Part shown: positions 1 to 13,934 of the stretch, in pieces
How positions within the stretch are numbered: position 1 is the stretch's first letter
Layout: every line of letters begins with the position of its first letter
NCBI RefSeq assembly: GCF_900496995.4
Contig: NC_044009.1
Location: 45,407,505 to 45,471,504, forward strand
Length of the DNA: 64,000 bases
Origin: Aquila chrysaetos chrysaetos
Lineage: Eukaryota > Chordata > Aves > Accipitriformes > Accipitridae
Reading direction: 5' to 3'
Position numbers and translations under genes: made by a program
Notes under the pieces: generated by a model
What the model was told of the DNA's origin: nothing
What the model saw: the letters and a program-made list of their open reading frames with translations, nothing else
Database searches by the model: none

Positions 1-3000
1 AATTACTCTTCTTGTGGGAAGTGCAGGATTCCTGGGTACTTCTTAAGCCTGTCCTGCAGGTACAAATGTGCCTTTTAAAGTTTAACCCACTCTGTGAATC
101 CTGCTGGGAACCCTGTTTTCTCTCCGTGGCTTTGTTGCTGTATCTCCAGCTTGTCTGTGTGAGCAATGCCAGATTGCAGTAAAGAAAAGTTGACATTACA
201 GCTTGGAATAAAGCCTTCTTCCCTTTGCGACACAAGGGGTTTGCTTTTTAGAGATAAGGTTAGCACCTTCGGCTCCACCAGTACCCTCGAGTTAATGATT
301 ATCATATCCCAAATACAGAACTAGGGGAATGAGGCTGCTGCTGGTAAAGGGAAAGATACTGGAGGGATGCACTGCCTTTGACATGACAGCATATATCAGC
401 TGTGAGCTGAGGGCCTGATCTGTTATTTAGTGCCTACAGTAACCTCAGCGTTACTTTGAGTGCTTTTCCTCTGCTTTTATTTCAGCTTTGTATTCCAACT
501 ATTAATTTATATAAGAAGCTGGGATCAGCAGAAGCAAGGGAAGATAATTCAGCCCAGATACCTCCCTATGGGGTCATGCCTTTGCTCCTTGCTGCTACGC
601 AAAGTGACAGAGGAGTTAACACGTGAGCTGCAGGACAAGGTAGATACAATGTTTCCAGGTGTGTATTACCTGTTCTGTGTGTACCAAACCCAGCCAGGGA
701 ACAGTCCAATCTTTCTGTATTTGAGAAACAGAAAACAAGAAAAAAGAGAACGAAAAAACCTGCATATGCTGCTCAGGAGACTGTTTTAACATCTGGAATA
801 GCCAACCTGTGTAGATCCAGTTCATCATCTTCCTAATAGGCACTTTCCTTAATGAGCTAATTGGTTGCAACACAAAGTGGCTATATGAAATTGGTATTTC
901 ACCGTGCAGGTTCCTGCACAGTGGCTCATGAACATCATGGCTCTAACTGCTTAAATGATCTCACTTCACAGCGGTGCATCTTCTCGCAGTCTCAGAGCCC
1001 CTCGTCCGCTCCCTGTCTGTCGTCATGTGTCCTCCATCCAAGCTCTGTGAGGGCTTCTCTCCCCTGAAGAGCGCGCAGGTCAGCACTGTGGCCTCTCTCC
1101 TCGCTGACCCAGGCCTGGAAACAGGCAGCTGTCTCCCCTCAATGCCTCTCATTTGCACAGGCAAGATACAAGTCTATGTACTGTCCTTTTAGACAGAAAA
1201 AAAATATCTCTGCGCCTAACAGTCCATGCACAACGGATTTTATGTCTGCACCATCTCAGGAGCATGGGGTTTTGTCATCTCCATCGTTCCTCAGTGCACT
1301 GGGAGATGAGCATGCAAAGACCAGGGGTTCAGGAGAAGGGGCAGCTATGGGCTCCCACTGGGGTGCAGGAAAAGGTGGGGAGGTGCAAAGCAGATTTGCA
1401 CACACCAGGTTCCTTCTTGCATTGCTTGTGCAGAGCCAAACCAGGAGAGGAATGGTGTCTAAATGATACCAGGTGGGTCCAGAAGGGAGAGACACCAAAT
1501 CAGAGGGCAGATCAGAAAGGAAGAGGTGCAAATTCTCCCCTGTCTGCACACTGGGGAGTTGGGTGCAGCGCAGCACGTGCCCAGCATGGTGTGCACCCAG
1601 GGCAGTGTGCACCCTGCACAGTGTGCCTGCTGTGCCAGATGGGGAAGGTGGAGAAGCAGGAGCACTCCCAGGAGAATTGGTGACCAACTTTGTGAGCTTT
1701 CAGGGCCTTTGATCCTCCCCTGCCACATGTTACAGGGATGGCCCTTCATCCGTGGAGTGGTGGCACGTTGCAGTGGGGATGTCCCTGTGCAATGCAGTAC
1801 TTGGTACGGAGCCTGTCCTGTGCTCTGCTGCCGCAGAGACTTTCCTCTGGGAACAGAGACTGATCCTGAATGAAAGTGCTTTGTTATTTTATATATACTG
1901 GAGGATTTCTCATTTAATAATTTTGTCTTTTACTCGGTACTGTTCAGCTCTACTTTATGATCTCCCAATTTCAAATGAACACGCCCTTCGGAGCACTAAT
2001 TTGCATGGAAATCCTTACAAATCTGGAGGGAAGTGCTCTTTGTGTCTGCAGTTTGACTTTCTATTCCAGAAACTTCCTTCAAACATAAATCTGTACAATT
2101 CCAGTAAAAAAAAAATAACACTATGACAAATGAATTTTGTTTTAAATTAGATGCTAGGGTCCAAGCTTTAGAATTGAGTCAGGCCAAGATCTTTAAGATC
2201 TTGGTACCTGATGTTACGAGCCTAAATCCACATTTACAGATTTACCCCTCCAGACTTCCCCCTGTTCCCCTTCCTGCCCCATATGCAGGCACCAGCAGCT
2301 GAAAAGCCCCGGCACCAACAGCCTCCCTCCTCTTCAGGGAACAGCCTGGAATACAGAAAATCTCTGCAAAACAAAGTGCACATTTTATTATACAACCTCT
2401 AAATTGCAGTTTAGAAAACAAAGTGAAGGCCAGCTTCTTTTCTGGCTCCCTAAAGCTGCTGTGAAGAGAGATATGCTTTGTCTTACCAAACTATCTAATC
2501 TTTCTACAGTGTCCCTGTTTTTAATTGCTATGATAGTATGGGAATAATGGAGAAGAATACCAATGTGTAGGTTAGGGAGAGATCGGGCCAACCCACCCAG
2601 CTTTCTAGTGAGGCTCTACAGAGGCTGCAGGAGCTGATTTCAGTACTGTGAAAGTAGAACTTGATGAACTGGAAGGACAACCATATTACAATGCAAGCAG
2701 GACCAAGATTTTGAATTAAAAGAAAAGTTTGTATTGGTGCACAAGCAGATACAAATAACCAAAGCCTCTTCATTTGAGGGCTTGCAGAGGAATAGCTTTC
2801 TAAGGTATGCTTTTATAAGCATTAAACAGTTTTTGGCACTCGTGATAATCACAAGGTCCAAAAAACTGAAGGTAGAAAATTGCCTTTTTCTGGGAAAGAG
2901 CACTGTTAATATTGAAATCATTAAAGCAGCCAAACTGTGTGAAGGGCATCTTTATTCCCCTTTGGCACATCATGACTACACTTCGATCAATGCAAGCTAT

Positions 3001-6000
3001 GTCTCCACGGTTTTCTTTGTCTAAACCAGCTTTGATCAACTCAATTGCACAAATTTCTTCAGGCTGCCTCCGTAGTAAAGATGTGTGCACTAGGCTGGTT
3101 ACTGGTGACCTGTCCTTATCCATATGACCCTTATGATGAAGAAATAACATTTAGAAATGAGATTTTTAGATGAAGAAATAACATCTAGATCTCAGCGGAT
3201 TCAGCGAACGGACATGATTGTGAATTGCTGCCTGTCACTGGAGCCGCTGGGGTTTATTCTAGCTAGCGGCACGGGGTACCTGCTTCTTTGCGTGGCCGCT
3301 GGCAAAATGTGGAAATTTCATTCCTTTTCAAGAGGAGAGCCATAAACAGAAGGCTGATGGTTAAATGGAAATGCCTCCTGCGGTTGTGGGCTGAGCAGGC
3401 TGGGTCCAGCCAGGTTTGGCAGCCCGGGGTGGGAGGAGAGGTTTCGGGGGCTGCTGGTTTGGTGGGCGCAGCAGGTCCCTGTGGCACCAGGAAAGGGAGA
3501 CAGAGGTCTCTAATGGGGGTGGGGGAGAAGAGGAGCATTCAACAGGCAGAAAAAACCACCTGCTTTTAAGGGATGGGTAGAGAGGAGGTTCAGCTGCTAA
3601 AATGCTTTTGGTTTTAATCTCCTGCTTGAACTGGTGACTCTTTTTTCTCTCCCTTGTTGCTCTCCCCAGTGGGAGCAGGGTGCCTTGCGGCTGGCCGGCT
3701 GAGCGGCTGAGCCTTTCCCTCTCACCTGCCCCAGGCAAAGCAGAGAAGAAGCGGGGAAGGACACAGGAGACGTACAAAACTCTGGCATGCATGGAGAGTA
3801 AATCAGGGTGTTAAACAAAACCTCCGCTCTCAGCTGGCTAATGTTTCAAAGGAAAATATTTCAAACGCTGAGAGAGATTGTGCAGTTAGCCGGTGATGCA
3901 ATTACATGGCTGTAAGCTGTAGAAACTCTTTCAATGTGGCACATATTAAACCTTTCAGAGGTAGTGCTTTGATTTTTAATTTTACGCTGTTGGCAGGCAA
4001 TCAGGGTCTTTAATAGTATGGGGGCCAGAGGGAAAATGTTTCAAAACAGCAAGGATCTTATCATAGTGTGCAATTAATGAATAATTATTAAAAACCAGAA
4101 ATAGCTGGAAGAGCAGGCAAGAGCTGGCAATGCAATTCTCTGGTTTCAGGCCTATAATGAAATCTCAAGAGAAGGAAGTATGATATGCAGCTTCGTGCAA
4201 TTAAAGCTGGGATTTTTTCCCCCTAGTTGAAAGATCAGTGATCTTGAAAAAATATACCTGTCACTTGGTTTTGTTTTCAAGTCATTTAATTGTCGTGGTA
4301 AAGCATTTAACATCTAACAACCATGGAGACATTCTTCTGTAAATTATGGAATTCTGGGTTTCTTTTTTTTAAACAGTAAGATTTTGATTTTTTGGGGTTT
4401 TTAAGATGTTTGAAAAGAAGTCTGTCAGCATAGTATGAATATATTAGCCATGGGAAAGGGCTGCAGTAATGTTTTCCCATTGCTCTGGCTGGTAAGTTTG
4501 TTCAGGAAGACATCAGAGCTGAGAAGGAAAGGCTTCATGTGGACATCCAGGTCTGTTTGATGCTCTGCCACAGGATAGTGCTTTCTCTTGATGTTGAGGC
4601 AATTTCTTAACACCTGTGGTCCTATTTCCCATCTATTAAAAAAAAGAGCATTCTCTCATGCAGGCCTCTACAGTTTACCTGGGCATCTACCTGTTTCACC
4701 TGTTTTCCTGTGTTCAGGCAGGAATTACCTTTTCTGCCTTGGGTCTGTATCATACCCAACACAGTACAGCTGTGATCTCACATAACTAAAGCAGCTCATT
4801 GTCCTTGGTGCCACTGCTAGGGAGTCCTAATTGTACATGTTTGGATGTGAGACACTTGTTCACTTGGGGACAAGTGCAGTCGCCAGCCTGGTGCAATGTC
4901 CTGGTCCCAACAACTCAAACTATATGGGAATTAGGAGGCAAGAACGAATGTCTTAAAGGGCCTCGGTGCTCCACCAAGCCAGGGAGTGCTGACACGCATT
5001 GTGCTTAGCTTCAGCATGACGTAAGAGCTTTTTAAATCGAAAACTAGCTTATGGCCTAACTAAAATAGCAAGAAATGTTAAACTCCTCCACCAAGGAGGC
5101 CTTTGGAAGGAGCAACTGTGACCTTCAAATTCAAGGCTTTACGTTTTCTTTTTTTCTGAAGTGCAGCTATGGCTTGTGTATTATCACTGGTCTTGTTTTT
5201 CTAATCAAAAGTGAACTTATGGTTTGTATTTTTACTTGGAGAGAATAGGACCTTCCTGCTTGCAAGTGGGAACAACTGTTTTGCTTTTAAAGCTGCATAA
5301 CAAGTCTAATAGTTAAATGTATAACACTTGTGTTTTGTCACTGAAATCCATTAGTGTGTGGCACAGTGAGAGTGGCTCTGGAATGCAGGCTTTAAGATGC
5401 ATTTGCTTGAGCAGCCTCTTCTTTTGAGTACTGAACCACATTTGCTCACTGCTCTTTCATTATATATGAACTAAACACAGAAAAAGTTATTTACAACTAT
5501 CAGGCATTTCTACATGCAATATTAAGAGAGGTTTTCCATTAGCTTTGAGATAGAACAGCTTAAATTGTGTGTATGTGTGAGTGTGTGTGTTTCCTGGCTG
5601 CTAGTATCTTGCATTCATGTCCCTGGTGTTAATCCTGTTGTATTGGCACACTGCCTGAGTGTTAGCATGTTGCACCCTTCTGTACTGGTACGTGTGCTCT
5701 AGTGCATGACTGGTATTGACAAAAACAAACTGTGAACTACTTGGATCCGCACTGAATGGGGAAAAAACTCTCTTGGTTCCTTGGAACGCTGTCTGGCTTG
5801 AGCACACTTTTGCATATTTATTTAGACACTTTGATTGCCACAGAGCATGGCAGCTCTGAAGAACTTCATGAGCTAGAAAGTGCTTCTTGAAACAATTAGA
5901 TTTCCCAGACGCATTACACTGGAAACCAACAGCATACCGTTGGGGAGGTGCCAAATTGGCTGGTGGGGGCAAGCAAAACCCAGAGTGGATCAGCATAAAT

Positions 6001-7350
6001 GAGCTGTGGCATTTTCTTGAAACTGTTTCTAGGAGACAAAAGTCAATCTTCACCACTGCGCCTGGTTTCTTTGTGCCGGTGTTTTGTTTTCTGGCCTCAG
6101 GGTTTTTTCTGTTTTTCTTTTCTCCCAAATCAGATGCCCCCTCTTTGCTCCAGGGCATTGGTAATATGGCAGAAATGTTTGCTGGCTTGCGAGAGAGACT
6201 CCCCAGACCACTGTCCTGGCTGGGGGACAGGGACTTCCCAAGGACACGTGGGACGGGGGAGCCTCGCTGAGCTTCCTCACCAGCGGTGCGGGAAAGCTGC
6301 TCCTCTGAATGGACAACTGCAGACATTAGAAAATGGACCTTTTTTTGGCAGAGATTTTGCTGTCCCTGACCCTATTCCCAGCCAGGGCAGGTGGGTGCAG
6401 CAGTGTTCCAGCCAGTGTTGCATGCCCCTGAGTGCTGCGGTACCAAATGGGAGCCATGTGTGCTCCTCTCCGCACATCACACTGCTTTTGGGGACAGTTC
6501 CCACAATGTTCAGCTGCTGCTTTGGCCCAGCAGCCTGTCATCCTGGGGAAGTGCTTTGAGCCTTGTTTCCAGTTCTCACCAGGCTGAGAGGGTGGAGGCC
6601 ATCACCTTTCTCCAGGGATTTGTCTCAGATCTGAGAGGTACCTGTGGCTCTTGGGCTCGCAGGAAATTTTCTTTACTGCAAGGCGTGCTTAGTGCTCATG
6701 AAGAGCAGGTTGCTAATGTTCATTTGTTCCTGAAATACCTTCTGAAGGCAGTAGCTTTTTTCTTTCTTCTCCCTTAAAAACATCAAGGCAGAGCATGCAC
6801 CAATGGAGTTTGTTACAGTGTCGTAACTGGCTTCAGCTCCTGTCATTAATTGATAATCTTGCCGGATCTGCTATAATGCAGTGCCAGCTCAGCAAGCTCC
6901 AAGGAACTCTTGGGTAAAGTGCTCTCCATTTTGAGACCATCAGCAGCAGCTTATCACTTGATTTATCTGCTATTTCCAGGTGTGGAACTAAAAGTAAACT
7001 GTCATTGTAAATCACTAATTCAAGCGGAGTGAAAGAACAGCGCACAGTTTGCATATTTCAATACCACTTAATTAGAAAAAAAAAAAAATCCCTTGTTCCA
7101 TACAAATGTACAATGCAAATCCTTTCTCTTAATGCTTCAGATGGGTAAAATGTCCTTTTGAGTCCCACATGTCTAATGCTGCTGCTCATCTTGTTACAAC
7201 AGACTTTTAATTTTGCCCCTGGGACCAGATCAGGAAGTAGCTTTCTTTAAAGCCCAACCCAGTATGTGTCTCAGTCTGGGAAAGAGTCCCTGCCTGCTGC
7301 TGGCACGTACACCACCAACACCTCTTAACCCAGCCTTGACCCTGCTGACC

Positions 7351-7381
<31 letters not shown>

Positions 7382-10300
7382 TTAAAAGAGCCTTTTGTGT
7401 TTGCTAATTGTGTAACTGCCATTTTATGGCCTAGTAGTCCTAGGTGAGGTTGAGCTATGTGTCTTCCCTAAAGGTGTTCTTGTCTGACTCTTGTTCAAAA
7501 TCAGCTTCTAACTGCAAATTGTGCTTTTGCATGACTAGACCTTCTTCTCTACCAGCCCCTTATTTCCTTGTAGCCACCTCCATGGAAAACAGAATCATTT
7601 ACTGGATCAGTGGGAATAACATTTTCTTGTGGCATGCTGCTTCGGAAAAATAAGTGATTCTTGATACAATCACTGCCTTCAACCCTCCTCTCTTACCGTC
7701 CCCCTCTCCCCTTCTTCCATTACCCTTTACGCTCCTGCTGCGCTGCTGGATGACTGCACCTCCAGCATTTGCATCTTGTCCCTCCCTCTGCTCTTCATCT
7801 TGGCAGTATAAATTGCTCCAGCAACCTCATAATTTTGATCTGCAATCATTTTGCTCCACTAGCTTATGGCAGTGCACAAACCAAATGCTTTCTTTTTAGA
7901 CTGGGCTGGCTACTGGTATACTGATCTCAGAGTAACTTTGGAGCGGAGAGGTTTGTGAGGTGCCAGGTGCACCAAAATGTGGATTACAAATTAAAGCCAG
8001 AAGAGAGAACATCCCTTTTAAGAAAACATCCGACATTTCAATTCCTGGTTTTTTTTTCTTTCAGCACTTGCCAGGTGCTATTTAAAGACAAACTTATAAA
8101 CCCACTATCCCGTTATAAAATGAAATATCCTGCTTTAGAAAAATGAGCAAACAAACAGTAACACCATCTTTCGATTTATTGGTGTGATTTTTTTTTTCAG
8201 AGGTGATCTCTAACATAACAGGCTTTTCTGTGGTGGCTAAAAACATTGCATTGTACATAAGATTTTCTTGTTCAGATCAATTTGGTAAATTTTCATTTAG
8301 TTTCAGAGTGGTTCATTTTGTTGAGGCTTCATTTTGTTCAGACTAGCAACTCAAGAGGTTTCCTGTAGCTTAGAGAGATTGCTTTTGAATTGGTACATTA
8401 TTCAGTCATGAATTGTTTCTTTAGTATATGAGCAGCTGAGTGGGGTTTTTATTACAAATATGAGTTTGAGTGCAGAACAACTACTATTTTGGCCAAATAA
8501 AGAATGTAAAATTAAGCACGAGTCTTCATAGTATACTGTGATGCTTTTCTACACTGTGTGCATTGGGTTTTTTTTAAGTACTTAGCAAAAACCTCCTGTA
8601 GGGCATGGTAATATGACTGACTGCACACAGAATTTAAAAAATAATACAGTATATTGTAGAAATATGGCTACAGTAGTAAGAACTGAAACTGTCTTCCTAT
8701 TACCAGAAGATACAATTGAGTAAATTTTGGTCTTTGTGATCTGCTACTAATTAAATAGGTCTTCAGATGCATTCAGGATCTGATCCTATTGTGAAGTTCT
8801 GAGTGAGCGTAACACGATTTCTGCAATCACTGAGGTAGTGAGGTGGTGTTCGGTAGCAAAGCAAGTGCAATCCCGGTGTTATGTACCAGCCTTTGAAAAT
8901 ATGGTTTTCTTCCATGTTGTTTCTTGTTGTTTACCAGTGTACATGATTGCTTTTACCTACCTTGAATTAGTTTCCACCTCTGCAGGATTTTTTTGTCCAA
9001 TAAAATTAACTTGGTTAAATGGAAAGCATTAGGAAAGAAATGTCTAGTTTTTGAAGATGCTGTCTCTGGATTTAGGGAGATTCTGTAGATGGAAGATTCT
9101 TATAGCAAATCAGATGACATTATTTGCTTAGTGTGTGGCAGCAAATTGAGGACCTTGCGTGTTCCAGCTGCCTTAGTAAAGAGATCGAGGGTCTCAGTGC
9201 CCCAAAGCAGATCTCCTGCGTGTTTTGCTGTAATAGGCTTTACCAGTGCAGCCACCAAAAATCGTTTTCCCTGACTTCAGAGGTGGGAGGCAGGGTTTGT
9301 AAGGGCAGCCTACTGCCCACAGCACAGCTGCCTGGGGTTCACTGTAGCACCAAATCTTGGCCCTTGGCTGTCTGACTTCAAGGAGATAAGAGTCCATTTT
9401 TGCTCTAATATCTTAGGAGGCAGCTGCTTGTCTTTTGCTACATGACTTACTGGTTTAAGAAGTTTATTGCCACATAAGAAGATGATTTAGACTTTTTGTT
9501 TTAATCTCTTAATCTTGAATATTTTAAGAAAAATTAGTTCTGTTAGCTCTTGGGAGTTAGAGTTTCACTCATTAGCAGGTGAAAACCTTACAAAGCTCAA
9601 GAAGAAGTTATCTAAAAATCTCTCTTCCCAAGACGTCTTAGTCGATAGGTCTGAGTAGAAAAACTTATTTCAAAGTAAGAGGCCATTCTGGAAAGAGGAT
9701 GAGAAATTAAAGTCTAGTGGATATAGCTATGTTAATGGGGGCAGAGCAGCTACTTAATTACATAGCAATGTCAGAAGCAATAGGATTATCTATTTCTGTC
9801 ATGGTACGGGTCAAACTGAAGACCAGCAGTTGAACTTAAGGTGCTATATAAATGCATAGGAAAGTTCCCAAATGCTTATAATTGCCCTCTCTGTTGCTGT
9901 GAATACTGATATTTAGTGATCTTCTTTCTCTCTTTCATAGTCATATATTTATTATATGTGAAAGGGTTATTGTAAAAGACTTTTCTCCATCACTGTGGTA
10001 CTGTGTGCCCAAAGCTAGAGCCAGCTGCATGAGGCTGGAAGAAAAAATGTGTTTTGTAATTTACAGTAGGGTAGATTTAGTCCTTGCTAAAATCCCCTGC
10101 ATCTTCACTGTGCTCCAGAAAACACCATATTTATCACCAGATTCCAGAATTTACATTAAAAATAGCATAATTGAATCAAACACATTGCCACATCTTGATT
10201 CCTCTTCTTTGTTTATAGGATTTCCTCTAAAAAGCACTGTCTTATTCCTGTATTTTCTAGAAGAGAGGGAGCGAGCAAGCTGTTGGATAGTTGGAGCTCT

Positions 10301-13300
10301 GGCTTAATTAGTTTTCTCAGGTCCGCAGTAATATCTTACAGTTCTTAGTGTTTCTTGGAAAGGTGCTACAAAAGATAGAGGGAGCTGCATGCTCCAATTC
10401 CACCTGGAATACTCTAGTTAGCTGTGGATTCACCTCAAGGAAATAAAAGAGAGTTAAAAGGCCAGCAAAAATGTACCCTGTATGGCTTGGATAAAGAAAG
10501 GAACATGCACTATTTTTTTCTGAAGTTAAAAATCATTATAAGGGGGTTTAGTTCAAATAAATTATATATAACAGAATGAGCTGATATCTTTTACTAATAC
10601 TGAGATTCAAGACTGAGATTGCACTTGTGGAGGAGAGGAAGAAACGCTGTCTGACGTTTGCTGTGAGCTATTGCTGCGTGCCAGCTAGCTGAGACATTTT
10701 GGAAGTCCCCAGCAGCTATCTGAAAGCAAAGTGCAAATATCACAGCACAGACACAAGGCTCCCAAACGAAACGGTGCCCGCATGCTTGGTGAATCCGTGT
10801 TCAGGTGTTTATTTGAATGCCATTTCACAGAGCACATTCGCCTTCTCACCTGATATGGGGAGACTTTGAGTCTTGCACTTTGAATTAGGCTGCTGCCAAG
10901 GTTGTGGCAAGGGGGAGGAAAACTCTTGATCTTGTATATATATTCCTTGAAAAGGTTTTCAGAAAGGAGGTTTTGATATGTTTGCACTCATTACGATTCT
11001 CTGGACAGCTCTGAAATGTAAATAAAAGGAGATTCAGGTGTTAGCAGAGAAGAGACTTTGCTGCAATGGAAATACTACTGCTCCCTGAATAGCCTTCTCG
11101 GAGGGAAGCTGCAAACAAGCAGTGTTTGGCCAGGAGATTTTTCTTAGTGCGATTTTGGATAGCTTCACCACTACCCAAGGCTTTGATCCAAGTTATCAAG
11201 GTTAGGCCTAATTTAAAGAATAAAACTGCCTTGTTGTGTACTAGTTACTTTGTATTTCCCCCATTAACATGATAGCCAGGACATGCTTCAAGGAGTCAGA
11301 CTGGAATTCGGTCTTCATTCACCTGTGGTGTTGGAATTGCCACTGTGGCTGTATTGAAGATGGTTCAATCAGAGATTCCCCCTCTCCCCACCCTTTGCAA
11401 AAGATAGCCGTCTGCCGCCCTGAAATACCTCATTTCATTTCTCACACACTGTTTTCAGCCAAGAGAGTCTTCCTCACTCTCCTGTGGATTGTGATCTTCC
11501 TTAAACCTTAAAACAAATTCTGTTCTGAAGATGTGTGAAACTTCAGCTTTCATTTTGACTGCATTTGTTTATTGTTTTCCCTCTGAAGAGGAATCTGTTC
11601 AGAGCAGAAGAAGGCTCGCTGTTGTCAGAAAGAGCAGGCTGTCGGTGTGTTTAGAAGAACGTGAGAGTCCTTCAGGCAGCCTTTCACCTGCCCATCCCAG
11701 ATTTGTAGTGGGCAAAAAGAAATATTTGGACTGTGTAGGTGTTTTCCTGGATGATTTTCCATGAGGATTAGCTCCTGGGGACTAGCGGCTCCCGTGTTCT
11801 GGTCTGGGGTGGGACCTGTTTGTACCGTTTGCTGCCCTGTTCCCCCCATGGCTCTCTTATACTACACCGTGCCCCGCCCTGCAGCATCCACCCACCTTTC
11901 CTTCAGCAGAAACATACCTTCTGATTGAGACAGCCAGCCTCACCCACATCAGTAAATATATAAAATATATTATGTTATGATGGAAGAGTTGCAAAGGCAA
12001 GCCATATGCAGTGGGGTTAGCTCTGGGTGGTGCACGTTAACTGTTGTGGCCAGATGGTAAATCAGGGTAGAGGAAGAAATGGGAGGTTTGATCCAAAGCA
12101 GCACTCTAACTCTTTTTCCTCCCATCAAGGGAAACTGAGGTACCAGTATCTTACTGGGCTGACATAGTCACCTTCCTCAGGGACGGAGGAGAAAAATAAA
12201 TGGGCCTTCAGTGCCAAAGCTCAGCCACCGAGCTGTCAGCCTTCGTGCCACTCGTGCCACATCTGCCTTGGTGCATTTCTGCTCTTCTACTGCCTGGATC
12301 CTGCTTCCTGTGGTGGGTTTTGGTGTAGAATTTGGATAACTGCACATAATTTTTATGGCAATTTGCTTTGGTTTCTCTTCTCGCTTAGGCTGCTGAACAT
12401 AAAATCCAATTGCATTTGTTTTTTAAAGCAGCTGGCAAGCATGATCTTGCTACCATTTCTGTATCAATAATTCCATTTTCATCTCACTTGCTACAAACAG
12501 CATTTTCTTAATTTGAGGGGTTTTGGTACAAAAATCTGACTTGGAGAATGATAATATCTCTCTCGTTTAGGAAGAGCTTTGCTGATTGCCCCATGGTGAT
12601 CAGTTCCATGTAACATGTAGCTCAAGCTTGTCTTCCTGGCGGAGCTCATGAGTATCTTATGTATCTGCTGAGCCAATATATTGTCTTTCTGTATCTGTAT
12701 TCTGCAGCTGATTGTTCAATGATTTCTCCTGCTGAATTGCAATAGATGAGCTGTTTAATGTTGCAACGGCTGATTTTGTAATGTAAAAACAAAAACCCTC
12801 TCGATTCCAAATTGTGTTTGCTAGTTAGAACGCAGAATTTAAATGAGATCTATATGGAAGATGTATTTTTCCCATTGTTTCACCAATGCAGAAAGAAAAC
12901 AAGTCTTCACTCTTTCTTAAAGAAAATCAAAGGAACCATGGCAAGAATTTGTTTTGCAAGGAAGAAGCATTGGTAAAAACTAAACCTGTTCCTTTCTACA
13001 CATTTGTGTCCATATTAGTGTTTTTTAAAAATGCTTTCTCAATGCAGAAATAACAATTTCCAATAAGAATGTCTTTTCTGACAGCTGGAATGTTAAAATT
13101 TCTAAAAATGAGCAGTTTAAAATATATTCATTTTACCATGGTATGTCTTCTGGTGCTGAGTCTATGTATATTTCCACAATATTCTTGATCTTCTTTTCAC
13201 CAAAGTAGCCCTGATTAAAAATTTCTTTTATGTTTTTACTGGAGAATTGTTGTAGTGAATGGAAATGAATGACTCAAAAGTAGATGCTGGATTTTGTAGC

Positions 13301-13929
13301 TTTTATTGACAAACTGCTTGAGATGGGCACCTGAATGAAACAGTTGACCATTGCTTCAAGTGCCAAGTTGGTATTTACTGTGAGGCATAATGATTTCATG
13401 ACCGTTTGCCCACCTGTGTGAGAGAAAGCACCAAAGAGGACAAGGGAGTATATGAAATTCTCCTGTTAGCTTTTATGTTTTGTGGCAGCCTTGGCTCTGC
13501 AGTGACCAGCTCGCTATGGCCACAGAGTTGAGGTCCCCAGAAAAGCACTGCAGCGTGCTGGCATAGTGACCTGAAAGGCTAACCTGCACATGGGGGGCTA
13601 CCCATGCTGCAGGGATGCTGCTTCGGCACTCCACTTTGAAAATGAACTGTCCCGTTACAGTATTGTAGACTAAACCATCATTTCTGTGTAAACATGTGCA
13701 CATTTAAGAATGAATTATAGCTGATGAGGAGCGCTAAGATGAAGTTTGAGATTGGAAGATGAAAGCCGAAGAGCAAGATAAACTTGTATTTGAAGTACAA
13801 TTTTTAACATAAGGAACAGAAGAAATAAATGACCATTAAAGGTAGGAACTTGTGTGGGGAAGAGTTTCAAAGGTGCTATTGTTGCTGCATAACAGTGGCT
13901 GTAAATGTGTTACTGTCTCCATAATTTTT
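1..13929 (+). other. GPR39: GPR39 intron 1, 3' portion (non-coding)
   Basis: I see no exon with family resemblance here. It is assigned to a GPR39 intron because the last GPR39 exon at 23652 starts at a splice acceptor and the first exon, which would be a long seven-helix ORF, is not found upstream in the window. In other amniotes this intron is very long. Contents: moderately AT-rich DNA, a GC-richer patch at about 1000-1700, a near-palindrome at 2180-2210, a 21-bp direct repeat at 3135/3169, a GT-rich tract near 5564-5591, a (TTTA)n tract at 7350-7384 and an unexplained 241-codon minus-strand ORF at 5601-6326. The intron assignment is inference from gene structure. Confidence 0.7.
7350..7384. 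repeat. (TTTA)n microsatellite
   Basis: About eight and a half uninterrupted tetranucleotide units TTTA/TTAT. A perfect array of this length is likely to be length-polymorphic. It lies in the GPR39 intron with no sign of function. Confidence 0.95.
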
Positions 13930-13934
13930 AAGTA
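13930..13934. repeat. Target-site duplication, left, of solo LTR 1
   Basis: AAGTA directly precedes the LTR terminal TG and recurs directly after the LTR terminal CA at 14634-14638. The 5-bp length fits ERVL/ERV3-type integration. Confidence 0.85.

Noticed and set aside
1153..1687. 176-codon plus ORF and 143-codon minus ORF near 1.2-1.7 kb
   Set aside because: Locally GC-rich sequence with open frames on both strands at once, no family motif, no splice support.
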